A program made the position numbers and the translations under genes. DNA of 18,201 nucleotides. Source: Halobacteriales archaeon QS_9_68_42. Its GTDB lineage: Archaea > Halobacteriota > Halobacteria > Halobacteriales > Haloarculaceae. Below, piece by piece: positions 1-5,986 of this stretch (positions are counted from its first letter, which is position 1; every line of letters starts with the position of its first letter). The notes under the pieces are model-generated. The model worked only from the letters and a program-made list of their open reading frames with translations. It was not told the DNA's origin and made no database searches. The stretch lies in the NCBI GenBank assembly GCA_003022905.1, contig PXSE01000010.1:1-18201 (forward strand), written 5' to 3'.

Positions 1-1
1 G

Positions 2-307
2 CCCGACGACTCGGTGCCGGTGAACCTCCTTACGGAGTCCGGGTCCGCGTACGACGCCCACATCTCGCCGGCGGCCGCCGAGTATCAGGTCCCTCGCGTT
101 GCGAACCAGACCGGCATCTCCGAGGATCGACTTCGCGGGATGATCGAGCAGGCTACGAGAGAGCCGTTGCTCGGCGTCTGGGGGCAGGAGCGGGTGAACG
201 TACTCGAACTCAACATCATGGTCAGAGACGAACTCAACGCGCAGAACGCGACCGACCAGAACAGGGATATGAATGCACCGGAAACACGGACGGGTGAACA
301 CCGATGA
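2..307 (+). CDS. kdpC: KdpC, C-terminal part (partial, runs off left edge)
   Basis: This is the end of the potassium-transporting ATPase subunit C, the single-span subunit that works with the KdpA channel and KdpB pump in high-affinity K+ uptake. The frame is open from base 2, so the beginning lies outside the window; an internal GTG at 14 is not a credible start. The visible part carries the family's conserved end: [18 protein letters not shown], then [18 protein letters not shown], and the terminal block ERVNVLELN. About 20 extra hydrophilic residues follow that block before the stop. The stop overlaps the next gene's start as ATGA (304-307), so the two are probably translationally coupled. 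The family assignment rests on these strongly conserved C-terminal motifs and is secure. Confidence 0.93.
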   Translation, partial: PDDSVPVNLLTESGSAYDAHISPAAAEYQVPRVANQTGISEDRLRGMIEQATREPLLGVWGQERVNVLELNIMVRDELNAQNATDQNRDMNAPETRTGEHR

Positions 308-1122
308 CAGCACCAAATGAGATCGGCTACGAGCGCGTACTCGTTCCCGTCGGCGACAAGTCGGACCCGAACATGCTCACCGAGCTGTCGGGTACCCTCG
401 TTGACCCGAGGCGAGGGGCCGTTCGGTTTGCGCACGTTACTACCGACCGAAGCTTCGTCGGCGGGCAAGAGGAGTGGCGAACGGGCTCCGACAGCGTCGC
501 AGAGAGCCAACACACGCTCCGCGAGGAGGGTATCGAAAGCACCGGCACGATCAGAACCGCCTCGTCGGCACGCGAGGGCATCCTCGAGGAGGCCGAGGAG
601 TACGAGGCCGACGCCATTCTGATCGGATGGACCGACAAGGACTCCGTTTCGAGTCTCGTCGACCAGCTCCTCCGGAAGGCGAACTGCGACGTCGTCGTCT
701 TCAGCGGGGACCGGGACCCGGTGGACACCGAGTCGATACTGGTTCCGGTGGTCGCCGAGCCGGACGAGAACCGACTTCGAATGCTTGCCATCATGAGTCA
801 ACGAACCGGGGCATCGGTAACCTTCGCGTACGTCGCGGGGGCCGAAGGAACCGAACAGGAAGGGCGCGACCTGCTCGAGCGGTCGGCCGAACGACTCGCA
901 GAACACGGTGTGCAGGCGGAAACGGAACTTACCACCGCAGAGGACGCGGTCGATGCACTCGAGGAACTGTCCGATGAGTACGACATCATGGTCATCGGCA
1001 CCTCACGAGGCTGGTGGCTCAGAAAGACGCTGTTCGGGCGGAAGACGGACACGATCGCCAACGAGGCACAGTGTTCCGTGTTAATGCACAAGTGGCGGGG
1101 TGAGGTGCCGCCGGAACAGTAG
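304..1122 (+). CDS. kdpQ: Two-domain UspA-type universal stress protein of the kdp operon (KdpQ-like)
   Basis: The product is 272 residues with two tandem universal-stress (UspA, Rossmann-like) domains. Domain 1 starts at [10 protein letters not shown] (about residues 9-18) and ends near DVVVFSGD (about 136). Domain 2 starts at SILVPVVAE (about 144) and ends at SVLMHKW. The nucleotide-binding loop of domain 2 is present but degenerate ([16 protein letters not shown], with Arg where Ser/Thr is usual), and domain 1 lacks a clear Gly-rich loop, so ATP binding is uncertain. It overlaps kdpC by ATGA, so it belongs to the same transcript. In Halobacterium a UspA-type gene, kdpQ, closes the kdpFABCQ operon, and position and domain type match that. 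The probable role is cytosolic and linked to potassium-limitation stress; its molecular activity is not shown by the sequence. Confidence 0.85.
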   Translation: MTAPNEIGYERVLVPVGDKSDPNMLTELSGTLVDPRRGAVRFAHVTTDRSFVGGQEEWRTGSDSVAESQHTLREEGIESTGTIRTASSAREGILEEAEEYEADAILIGWTDKDSVSSLVDQLLRKANCDVVVFSGDRDPVDTESILVPVVAEPDENRLRMLAIMSQRTGASVTFAYVAGAEGTEQEGRDLLERSAERLAEHGVQAETELTTAEDAVDALEELSDEYDIMVIGTSRGWWLRKTLFGRKTDTIANEAQCSVLMHKWRGEVPPEQ

Positions 1123-1139
1123 CTCTCGCTTCCGACTCG

Positions 1140-1691
1140 ATGGGAAGCGCTCCCGAAACGTACGCCTCGATGACCGCTACGATTCGCCTCCCGGAACGCC
1201 GGCAGGTCGCCGACACGCTGTCAGGTGATGAGGCGCTGCCCAAGGACGCGCGGCAACAAACTGACGAATCGGCCGCCGTCCGGACAGACGAACGAAACGA
1301 TGGACGCGATGAATCGAGTAACCGAACTCCGGCAGTGGCACATGATCTCACGTCTCTGGTCGCACACGGCGCAAGTCGGAAAGGTGAACATCGGTCTGCG
1401 GGCGCAGTTCGGCAGGCTGTCGAGTCGTTCGCCGCCGCCCTTGCGAGCCGCTTCGAAGTGGGGGATCGAAAAGAGAGCTGTCTCACCTGTGCTCGGTGGG
1501 GGCGGTTACAGCGTTCTGACGTCGTTGGGGGCGCCATACGTTCGGCAAGTGGTTTCGACACCGAGTGGCTCACGGTCCGAGTGACCACCGACCCGATGGC
1601 CGGCGAGAAACCTGCACTGCGAGTAGCTCACGTACTGGTGGCAGTCGAGTTACAGACGTCGAGACGGGGTGTCAATGAGTTCAAGCACTGA
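1140..1691 (+). CDS. Weak hypothetical ORF in a poorly coding region
   Basis: Between the stress-protein stop (1122) and the membrane-protein start (1675) lie about 550 bases without a convincing gene. The best candidate is this 183-residue frame, which begins 17 bases after the upstream stop and overlaps the next gene by 17 bases. Against it: the product matches no family I recognise, has no domain pattern, is less acidic than its neighbours (about 14% Asp+Glu balanced by many Arg/Lys), and two other frames are open over much of the same stretch (1225-1584 plus, 1019-1588 minus). A CxxC pair (SCLTCARW) occurs near residue 119. It could be a decayed gene or non-coding sequence. Conservation of this frame in a relative would settle it. 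Confidence 0.22.
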   Translation: MGSAPETYASMTATIRLPERRQVADTLSGDEALPKDARQQTDESAAVRTDERNDGRDESSNRTPAVAHDLTSLVAHGASRKGEHRSAGAVRQAVESFAAALASRFEVGDRKESCLTCARWGRLQRSDVVGGAIRSASGFDTEWLTVRVTTDPMAGEKPALRVAHVLVAVELQTSRRGVNEFKH

Positions 1692-2175
1692 TCGGAGCAA
1701 CGGCGTGCTCTCCGGGCCGGACTCGAAAGCTACTGTCTGTAGAGGGATCAACAGCGGAGTACTTATGGGTCTGAGTCTGGTCGTCGCCACTTACGTACTC
1801 GACATCGATGGCGGACGCACCGTCATCAGACTGGGGTACGCTGTGGTGGCGGGGCTTGCGGTCGGAGAGGTTATCATAGGACATCGCGTCCGCTCCGGTG
1901 ACGGGTCCACGACGCAGTCGAAGTCGCGTCGGTCGCTCCGAGCGGCTGGTGCGACGATTGGGATGGCGCTGACCGTCTTCCCCTTCACGCTCCAACCGCC
2001 CGGCGTCGACATGGTCGAAGCGGTAGTCGGGTCGATGGGAATCGGGGGCGGTACGCTGCTCGGAGCGGGGTGGTTTCTGACGAAGCGATCCGGTGGCGAC
2101 GACGACCGGCAGGTAATCCGAGTGATCGGTGCCGGCGTACTCGTCGTCGTACTCGCCATTGTACTTTCGCTCTGA
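1675..2175 (+). CDS. Small integral membrane protein, about five helices, function unknown
   Basis: The product is 166 residues from the ATG at 1675; a GTG at 1669 would add two residues, and the ATG is preferred. After a polar N-terminus of about 24 residues there are hydrophobic stretches at about 25-42, 50-70, 88-104, 110-134 (Gly-rich: GSMGIGGGTLLGAGWF) and 148-166, the last ending at the C-terminus. The loop after the second helix is Arg/Lys/Ser-rich and so probably cytoplasmic. I recognise no family. Codon use and hydrophobic pattern are typical of a real haloarchaeal membrane protein. It stands alone between the kdp operon and an IS remnant, so neighbours give no functional hint. Confidence 0.68.
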   Translation: MSSSTDRSNGVLSGPDSKATVCRGINSGVLMGLSLVVATYVLDIDGGRTVIRLGYAVVAGLAVGEVIIGHRVRSGDGSTTQSKSRRSLRAAGATIGMALTVFPFTLQPPGVDMVEAVVGSMGIGGGTLLGAGWFLTKRSGGDDDRQVIRVIGAGVLVVVLAIVLSL

Positions 2176-2304
2176 GAACGACCCGAAGCGGGAATCGAGC
2201 CGGCAGTTCGAACCGACACCTCGAACGTACGGAGGCCGTGACTGCTCTAAAACCCGGTGGCCCGAAAGCGTCGCGTTCAGTTAAGAATGAAGGGTGGGGC
2301 GGGA

Positions 2305-2955
2305 ATGATTTTTAGCGTGCCCGTGGCGAAAATCGTCCGCTTCAGTGGTTGTGGCGAGCGGATCGACTCGTAGCTTGTGCAACGAAAGCGGACACCGAGC
2401 GAGCTGATGCAGCTTGGTATTCGACCCTTCTGGCCGTCCTATCACTTTTGAATACAATTCGAGAACCTGAAAGTTCGGCGTCAAGGTCGCGGAAAGCCGT
2501 CCACGGCCGGGTGCAGAAAGCCGATCTACAGCCAGCCGACGGTGCGAGTCCAAATCACATTGCGCTCGACGGGACGGTGACTCGAATCGACGGCCAGCAG
2601 CTTTGGCTGTACGCCGCCGTCGACAAATACGAATAAATTCCTGCACGCGCGGCTCTTTGCGACGATTGCGGCTGTACTGACACAGTAGTTTCTGCAGGAA
2701 CTTCAGCAGAAACACGATGTCTCAGACGCGGGGGTTCCCGTCGATCACGGCAAACATCTTGCGGCAGCATCTCGTCGAGTGGGCCTCCGATTTCGGACGA
2801 TACGCTGTGGGAAATCGGGATTTCCATCGAACATGTCTTCAGAAAAGTAAAACAGCGTACCTCTTCGTTTGGTAATAGTTTTCAGTCACGCGCAGTTGAC
2901 GACGACAGAAACATGGTCGTAAGTCTTCGCCGTCTGGTGGAATCCGCTTGACTGA
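2305..2955 (+). pseudogene. Decayed IS6-family (haloarchaeal ISH type) transposase
   Basis: Pieces of an IS6-type DDE transposase lie in order but in shifting frames. An N-terminal piece RFSGCGERIDS, an in-frame TAG, then QRKRTPSELMQLGIR is in the frame of 2305. After a frameshift comes LNTIRE...SRSRKAVHGRVQKADLQPADGASPNHIALDGTVTRI...WLYAAVDK (2349-2636). After another shift comes NKFLHARLF...QKHDVSDAGVPVDHGKHLAAA with an internal TAG, then a segment resembling the catalytic Glu helix (SIEHVFRKVKQRTSSFGNSF), and last FAVWWNPLD with a TGA at 2953. First and second catalytic Asp positions (ALDGTV, PVDHG) are recognisable. At least three frameshifts and two or more stops rule out function. Base composition is more AT-rich than the flanks. 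Terminal inverted repeats could not be identified. Confidence 0.88.
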
Positions 2956-3126
2956 GTACGATGCGCCGTGCAGCCCCTCGCCTTTTCGGTCCGCCGGGAG
3001 TCAGCTGACCGGCCGGCAGAAACCGGTCCGTCAGTTAGTGCTTATCTGAACACCGTCTCGGTTGCTACCGGCTATGATCACGCCAGAGGGCGTCATGCCT
3101 TCGGCCGTCTTTGTCCAGGCAGAGGT

Positions 3127-3456
3127 ATGAGAGTCAGGTTCGACTGCGACACCTGCATCGGGATGTACCGGTGCGTCGCCGAGTGGAACGCCTTCGAGAA
3201 GGACACCGACGACGGCAAGGCCGGCCTCGCGGAAAGCGAGGCGGTCGAGCCGGACCTCTTCGAGCGGGCGGTACCGGCGGACATCGAACTGGACGCGACG
3301 TTCGCCGCCCGGGTCTGCCCGGTCGACGCCATCGAGGGGTACGACGACGGCGAGCAGCTGGTCCGACCGGACGGCACCACGACCGCTTCTCTCATTCGGT
3401 TTACCGCACAGCCAAAGACCCCGACCGCACGGCTGAACACCCATATGAACCCATAG
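3127..3456 (+). CDS. Monocluster ferredoxin with a read-through C-terminal extension
   Basis: Start at ATG 3127, with GAGGT four bases upstream as a good ribosome-binding site; an upstream in-frame ATG-less extension to 2968 lacks family similarity. Residues 1-79 match a short haloarchaeal ferredoxin: the cluster loop CDTCIGMYRC (Cys7, Cys10, Cys16) and the distal VCPVDAI motif (Cys64). By alignment with Pyrococcus-type and P450-type monocluster ferredoxins, Cys10, Cys16 and Cys64 are ligands and the fourth ligand position is Met13, which favours a [3Fe-4S] cluster or a labile fourth iron. Cys7 is unusual. It is a cytosolic electron carrier with unknown partner. The family normally ends near residue 80; here CGA at 3364-3366 replaces what looks like an ancestral TGA (a downstream partial copy at 5110 keeps TGA), adding about 30 unrelated residues. 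Confidence 0.85.
   Translation: MRVRFDCDTCIGMYRCVAEWNAFEKDTDDGKAGLAESEAVEPDLFERAVPADIELDATFAARVCPVDAIEGYDDGEQLVRPDGTTTASLIRFTAQPKTPTARLNTHMNP
3348..3410 (+). repeat. Copy 1 of ferredoxin-end repeat (partner at 5098-5156)
   Basis: The last ferredoxin codons and following bases here recur at 5098-5156 with few differences. Shared words include CAGCTGGTC and CGGACGGCACCACGACCG. This copy lies inside the extended ferredoxin frame, while the partner lies after gene A. Confidence 0.85.
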
Positions 3457-3645
3457 ACAGGAGCACGCGACGCGGACGCGGGTCGTGATTCTCACGAAAT
3501 AATGTTACAAAGTACTGCAGTCGCCGGACGATTTGGCAGGATGCTATACGGCTATATAAAATACGGAAGATTGCCGGCAATGGGTTTATTTGAAACATAC
3601 GTGGAACTAAAGACATCGCTCTGACAAGACGGGGGACATTCCAGT
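3411..3645 (+). repeat. Copy 1 of duplicated promoter/leader region (partner 5761-5986)
   Basis: This stretch is co-linear with 5761-5986 at high identity, including AAAGACCCC...GACCGCACGG, the CGACGCGGACGC word, CAGTCGCCGGA, the TATATAAAAT box, TTATTTGAAA and the leader just before each start codon. The duplication continues into the coding sequences of A and B, so the repeat is one arm of a tandem gene duplication rather than an independent element. Confidence 0.92.
3552..3563 (+). promoter_or_regulatory. Probable TATA box of paralogue A
   Basis: CTATATAAAATA is an AT-rich archaeal TATA-like box in a GC-rich background, about 90 bases before the ATG at 3646. The same box is kept at the same distance before paralogue B. 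This predicts a leadered transcript of roughly 60 untranslated bases. A second AT-rich patch (TTTATTTGAAA, from about 3584) is also shared and could be the true core box. Confidence 0.55.
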
Positions 3646-5028
3646 ATGAACTCATCGCACACGAAATACGGTATCGAGACACTGACCAACCGGCTCGGCC
3701 TCAGCGGGTCGTCGCTGCTGACAGTCGCGGTCGCGTGCATAGTTGTCTTGGGGATCGTCTCCATCCCAATCGCTGGCGGCCAGACAGGGGAGATCGACGA
3801 GTCCGAGATGGCCTATGTGGACGAAGGGACGGTCCACATTGTGGATGCGAATGGCGACACGACGGATACGGACGTCCAAGCCCAGATAGTCGGCCCGCCG
3901 GCCGACTTCGACGGCGACGGGACCGTCGAGGTTCCATCGGTCACCGAACAGGGAACGCTCCGGCTCGTTGAATCGGACGAGAGCACAACAAAGCTCGCGG
4001 ACGACGCGCTCGCCCAAGAGACGGCCATGGCACTGGGCGACTACGACAACGACGGGACGAGGGCCGTCATCTATGTGAACAGTAGCAACTCCATTTACCG
4101 CGTCGAGCCGGGCGAGGACGAGGGTCCCGAGTCCATCGCCGAGGGAGCGCAGGCGAAAGGCGTCATCGACTACGGTGACTTCGACGGCGACGGCAATAAG
4201 CAAGTCGTGTACGTCGGCACCGCCGGCGACATCAGATACATCCACGACAACGGCTCTATCATAGACACCAGCAAGTCGGTCGGCGCTGACGCTGGACTCG
4301 GCGCTGGCCCGCTCGGCGACTTCAACGACGACGGAAACAAGCGGGTCGCAGTCGTTGACGATAGCAGCCAGCTCGCGCTGGTGGACTCCTCCGGGGACAA
4401 GAGGTTGCTGAAGGGTAACTACAATGATGTAGAGAAGGCGTCGATTGCCGCCGCGGACGTGACCGGTGACAGTGACCCCGAGGTCATCTACCTCAATAAG
4501 GACACCGAGGAGAATCTCTACTACATGACGCTCGATGGCAAGACACAGCCCTTCAAGGACGAATCCGGTAACGAGATCAGTGCGGACGACGGGGCCGGCA
4601 TCTCGGGAGGGACGACGACCGTGTCCGACTCGACGGGCGACGACGGCACCGGCGGCAGTGACGATGGCGACGACAATCAGGACGACGGCCAGGACGACGA
4701 AGACGACAACCAAGACGATCAAGACAGCGATCAAGACGACGATCAAGACAGCGATCAAGACGACGACCAAGATAGCGACCAAGACGACGGCCAGGACGAC
4801 GAAGACGACAACCAAGGCGACCAAGACGACGATCAGGACGACGACCAAGACGACCAAGACGACCAAGACGACCAAGACGACGATCAAGACGACGAAGACG
4901 ACGATCAAGACAACGATCAGGACGACGACCACGACAGCGACCAGGACGACCAAGACGACGACCACGACAGCGACCAGGATGACGAAGACGACGAAGACGA
5001 CGAAGACGACGAAGACGACGACAATTAG
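3646..5028 (+). CDS. Exported FG-GAP-like repeat protein with Asp/Gln tail (paralogue A, truncated)
   Basis: The product is 460 residues. A polar N-terminus precedes a signal/anchor helix at about 23-44 (SLLTVAVACIVVLGIVSIPI), so it is exported. Residues 55-300 hold repeats of a calcium-binding, beta-propeller-like type: ADFDGDGTVEV (87), GDYDNDGTRAVIYV (131), GDFDGDGNKQVVYV (177), GDFNDDGNKRVAVV (224) and ADVTGDSDPEVIYL (270). From about 330 to the end it is nearly pure Asp/Gln/Glu/Ser. It is closely similar to paralogue B over the first 320 residues, but lacks B's Ig-like and CARDB-like domains and membrane anchor. After the TAG at 5026 the same frame stays acidic for 27 codons and ends QLV-TGA at 5110, so the TAG looks like a later nonsense mutation. 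Probably a soluble or surface-associated Ca2+-binding protein, or a gene in decay. Confidence 0.82.
   Translation: MNSSHTKYGIETLTNRLGLSGSSLLTVAVACIVVLGIVSIPIAGGQTGEIDESEMAYVDEGTVHIVDANGDTTDTDVQAQIVGPPADFDGDGTVEVPSVTEQGTLRLVESDESTTKLADDALAQETAMALGDYDNDGTRAVIYVNSSNSIYRVEPGEDEGPESIAEGAQAKGVIDYGDFDGDGNKQVVYVGTAGDIRYIHDNGSIIDTSKSVGADAGLGAGPLGDFNDDGNKRVAVVDDSSQLALVDSSGDKRLLKGNYNDVEKASIAAADVTGDSDPEVIYLNKDTEENLYYMTLDGKTQPFKDESGNEISADDGAGISGGTTTVSDSTGDDGTGGSDDGDDNQDDGQDDEDDNQDDQDSDQDDDQDSDQDDDQDSDQDDGQDDEDDNQGDQDDDQDDDQDDQDDQDDQDDDQDDEDDDQDNDQDDDHDSDQDDQDDDHDSDQDDEDDEDDEDDEDDDN
4669..5025 (+). repeat. Asp/Gln low-complexity coding repeat of gene A
   Basis: Units of 12 nt (GATCAAGACGAC and variants) encode QDDD, QDSD and QDDE tetrads, ending in DDE triplets. 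About 120 residues are involved. Such a tract can expand or contract by slippage or recombination in steps that keep frame. Confidence 0.9.
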
Positions 5029-5156
5029 GACAACGGCTCACAGGACGACGATGATGGCGCCGACGACGGCGACGACTCTAAAGACGGCACCGACGGCGAC
5101 CAGCTGGTCTGATCGGACGGCACCACGACCGTTCTCTCACTCAGGTTGCCGCACAG
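5029..5156 (+). pseudogene. Stranded tail of gene A fused to a ferredoxin end relic
   Basis: In frame with gene A but after its TAG, this stretch reads DNGSQDDDDGADDGDDSKDG then TDGDQLV and TGA (5110-5112). The DQLV-TGA end and the bases after it match the ferredoxin end at 3348-3410. The simplest reading is a deletion junction between an A-type Asp-rich tract and a second ferredoxin copy, at the shared word GACGGCGA-CAGCTGGT. The two frames agree, so the ferredoxin stop once served as the stop of A. Confidence 0.65.
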
Positions 5157-5164
5157 GTGAACTA

Positions 5165-5216
5165 CCCCGACCTACCGCGCTCGGGCCTACTCGGCCCTCG
5201 CTTGTTGCGGTCGGGG
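5165..5216 (+). repeat. Left-end hairpin of the insertion
   Basis: Outer arms CCCCGACC (5165-5172) and GGTCGGGG (5209-5216) enclose an inner stem GGGCC/GGCCC (5183-5197). It sits eight bases inside the left edge of the insertion, as expected for an IS200/IS605-type end structure. Confidence 0.7.
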
Positions 5217-5277
5217 TCGTCCGAGAGACCGAAGGTCTCTCGTGATTACGAAAGGCGCGTCGCGCCTTTCGAACGAC
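5216..5277 (+). repeat. Hairpin module 1: two hairpins closed by an outer stem
   Basis: Hairpin H1 is 5222-5242: stem CGAGAGACC, loop GAA. Hairpin H2 is 5249-5271: stem CGAAAGGCGC, loop GTC. A six-base linker TGATTA joins them. Outer arms GTCGT (5216-5220) and ACGAC (5273-5277) can close the pair into a three-way junction. Both stems are perfect. H1 is homologous to the first hairpin of module 2 and H2 to its last. Confidence 0.85.
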
Positions 5278-5289
5278 TTCCTGTTTCTG

Positions 5290-5375
5290 CGTCGGAACTT
5301 GCATCCGACGTGGACACAGCGGTTCCGACTCTGCAGGCGATTTCCCTTCACAGGCGGGTCGGAGTGTCCCACTCC
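5290..5375 (+). repeat. Two further short inverted repeats between the modules
   Basis: CGTCGGA/TCCGACG (5290-5310, loop of seven) and GGAGTG/CACTCC (5361-5375, loop TCC). They are weaker than the module hairpins and lie in the stretch that may be TnpB-derived. Confidence 0.55.
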
Positions 5376-5422
5376 TACCTGTTGGGCACTCGGCCACAAC
5401 CGCCGGCGCACGCTTTTTTGTC

Positions 5423-5590
5423 GTCGTTCGAGAGAGCGACGCTCTCTCGTGATGTGGCCAGAATCCGTAGGATTTTGGCCGCTTGCCGGACGACGTCCGG
5501 CAATGTCGTCAGAACGCGACGCGTTCTGACTGCAAGCGGGAAACCGGAGATTTCCCGCAATGACGAAACGGCTTCGCCGTTTCGAACCAC
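5423..5590 (+). repeat. Hairpin module 2: six contiguous hairpins closed by an outer stem
   Basis: Six hairpins follow one another: H5 5429-5449 (CGAGAGAGC, loop GAC), H6 5456-5480 (GGCCAGAATCC, loop GTA, one G-T pair), H7 5483-5503 (TTGCCGGAC, loop GAC), H8 5508-5530 (GTCAGAACGC, loop GAC), H9 5536-5558 (GCGGGAAA, loop of seven) and H10 5564-5584 (CGAAACGGC, loop TTC). Linkers are 2 to 6 bases and centres are 25-29 bases apart. Outer arms GTCGTT (5423-5428) and AACCAC (5585-5590) pair at five of six positions, the same closing stem as module 1. The stem sequences differ from each other, so this is not a direct-repeat array. Confidence 0.88.
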
Positions 5591-5684
5591 GTTCGAACGC
5601 CGGTGGAGGCGTGGCGAGCATCGTACTACACTTCCCGACCGCCAAGGTAGTAAACGTCGCGGAGACCGTGTTTGCGAACCGTGC

Positions 5685-5751
5685 GGGCGCTGTATCCCTT
5701 CCCTACTCCGCTCCCTCCGGTCGCTCCGTGGAGGAGGGGGGATTAGCGCCC
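5685..5751 (+). repeat. Right-end hairpin of the insertion
   Basis: Arms GGGCGCT (5685-5691) and AGCGCCC (5745-5751), followed inward by TCCC (5695-5698) with GGGA (5739-5742) and a CTCC/GGAG inner stem. It ends nine bases before the right edge of the insertion. Confidence 0.7.
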
Positions 5752-5760
5752 TCACCGCAG

Positions 5761-5986
5761 AAGCTAAAGACCCCCCGACCGCACGGCCGAACACCCTACG
5801 GATCGCACGCGACGCGGACGCAAGTCGTAATTCTCATGAAATATTATTACAAAGCACCGCAGTCGCCGGATGATTTGGCAGGGCATCACATGATTATATA
5901 AAATGCGAAAGATTACCGGCGACGGGCTTATTTGAAAGATACGTAGAACTAGAGACATCGCTCTGACAAGACGGGGGACCTTCAGC
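5761..5986 (+). repeat. Copy 2 of duplicated promoter/leader region (partner 3411-3645)
   Basis: It is co-linear with the region before gene A. The 26 bases from GACATCGCTCTG to GGGGGAC (ending seven to eight bases before the ATG) are identical in both copies, while the sequence further up has diverged more. Confidence 0.92.
5894..5903 (+). promoter_or_regulatory. Probable TATA box of paralogue B
   Basis: TTATATAAAA lies about 85-90 bases before the ATG at 5987, at the same place as the box of paralogue A. The adjacent shared TTATTTGAAA patch near 5929 is an alternative core element. Confidence 0.55.

Larger units (their letters stand above)
5157..5760 (+). mobile_element. Non-coding ~600-bp insertion with hairpin ends, IS200/IS605-derivative (PATE-like)
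   Basis: Boundaries come from internal comparison. The sequence before gene A is continuous, whereas before gene B the same sequence is interrupted after GCCGCACAG (5148-5156) and resumes near AAGCTAAAGACC (5761). The inserted DNA begins with an imperfect hairpin (5165-5216) and ends with another (5685-5751). Subterminal hairpins and absence of a clear transposase are what one expects of non-autonomous IS200/IS605 derivatives such as the palindrome-associated elements known in Haloquadratum. A minus-strand reading from about 5397 to 5270 (GTLRPACEGKSPAESEPLC) faintly recalls haloarchaeal TnpB C-terminal tails, but I cannot confirm this. It contains a T6 tract at 5414-5419. A degenerate repeat of CCGC(AC)AG at both edges could be a target duplication or coincidence. 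Open frames across it give Arg-rich, non-haloarchaeal-looking products. Confidence 0.55.

Noticed and set aside
85..906. 273-residue minus-strand ORF opposite kdpC and kdpQ
   Set aside because: Shadow of two recognisable plus-strand genes; no own motifs.
2281..2715. 144-residue minus-strand ORF over the IS remnant
   Set aside because: The plus strand carries ordered IS6 transposase motifs; this frame has none.
3652..4965. 437-residue minus-strand Val-rich ORF opposite gene A
   Set aside because: Mirror of the Asp-rich coding repeat; the plus strand has signal peptide and repeated motifs conserved with paralogue B.
5414..5419. T6 tract as a transcription terminator
   Set aside because: Archaeal terminators can be T tracts, but no gene is read into this one on the plus strand except remnant A, nearly 300 bases away, so no role can be supported.
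5423..5590. CRISPR array
   Set aside because: Regular spacing suggested it, but there is no direct repeat: each unit has its own palindrome and no spacers.
5157..5873. 238-residue plus-strand ORF across the insertion
   Set aside because: Arg/Ser-rich and basic, read through perfect hairpins and both hairpin ends; other frames are equally open. Treated as chance in GC-rich palindromic DNA.
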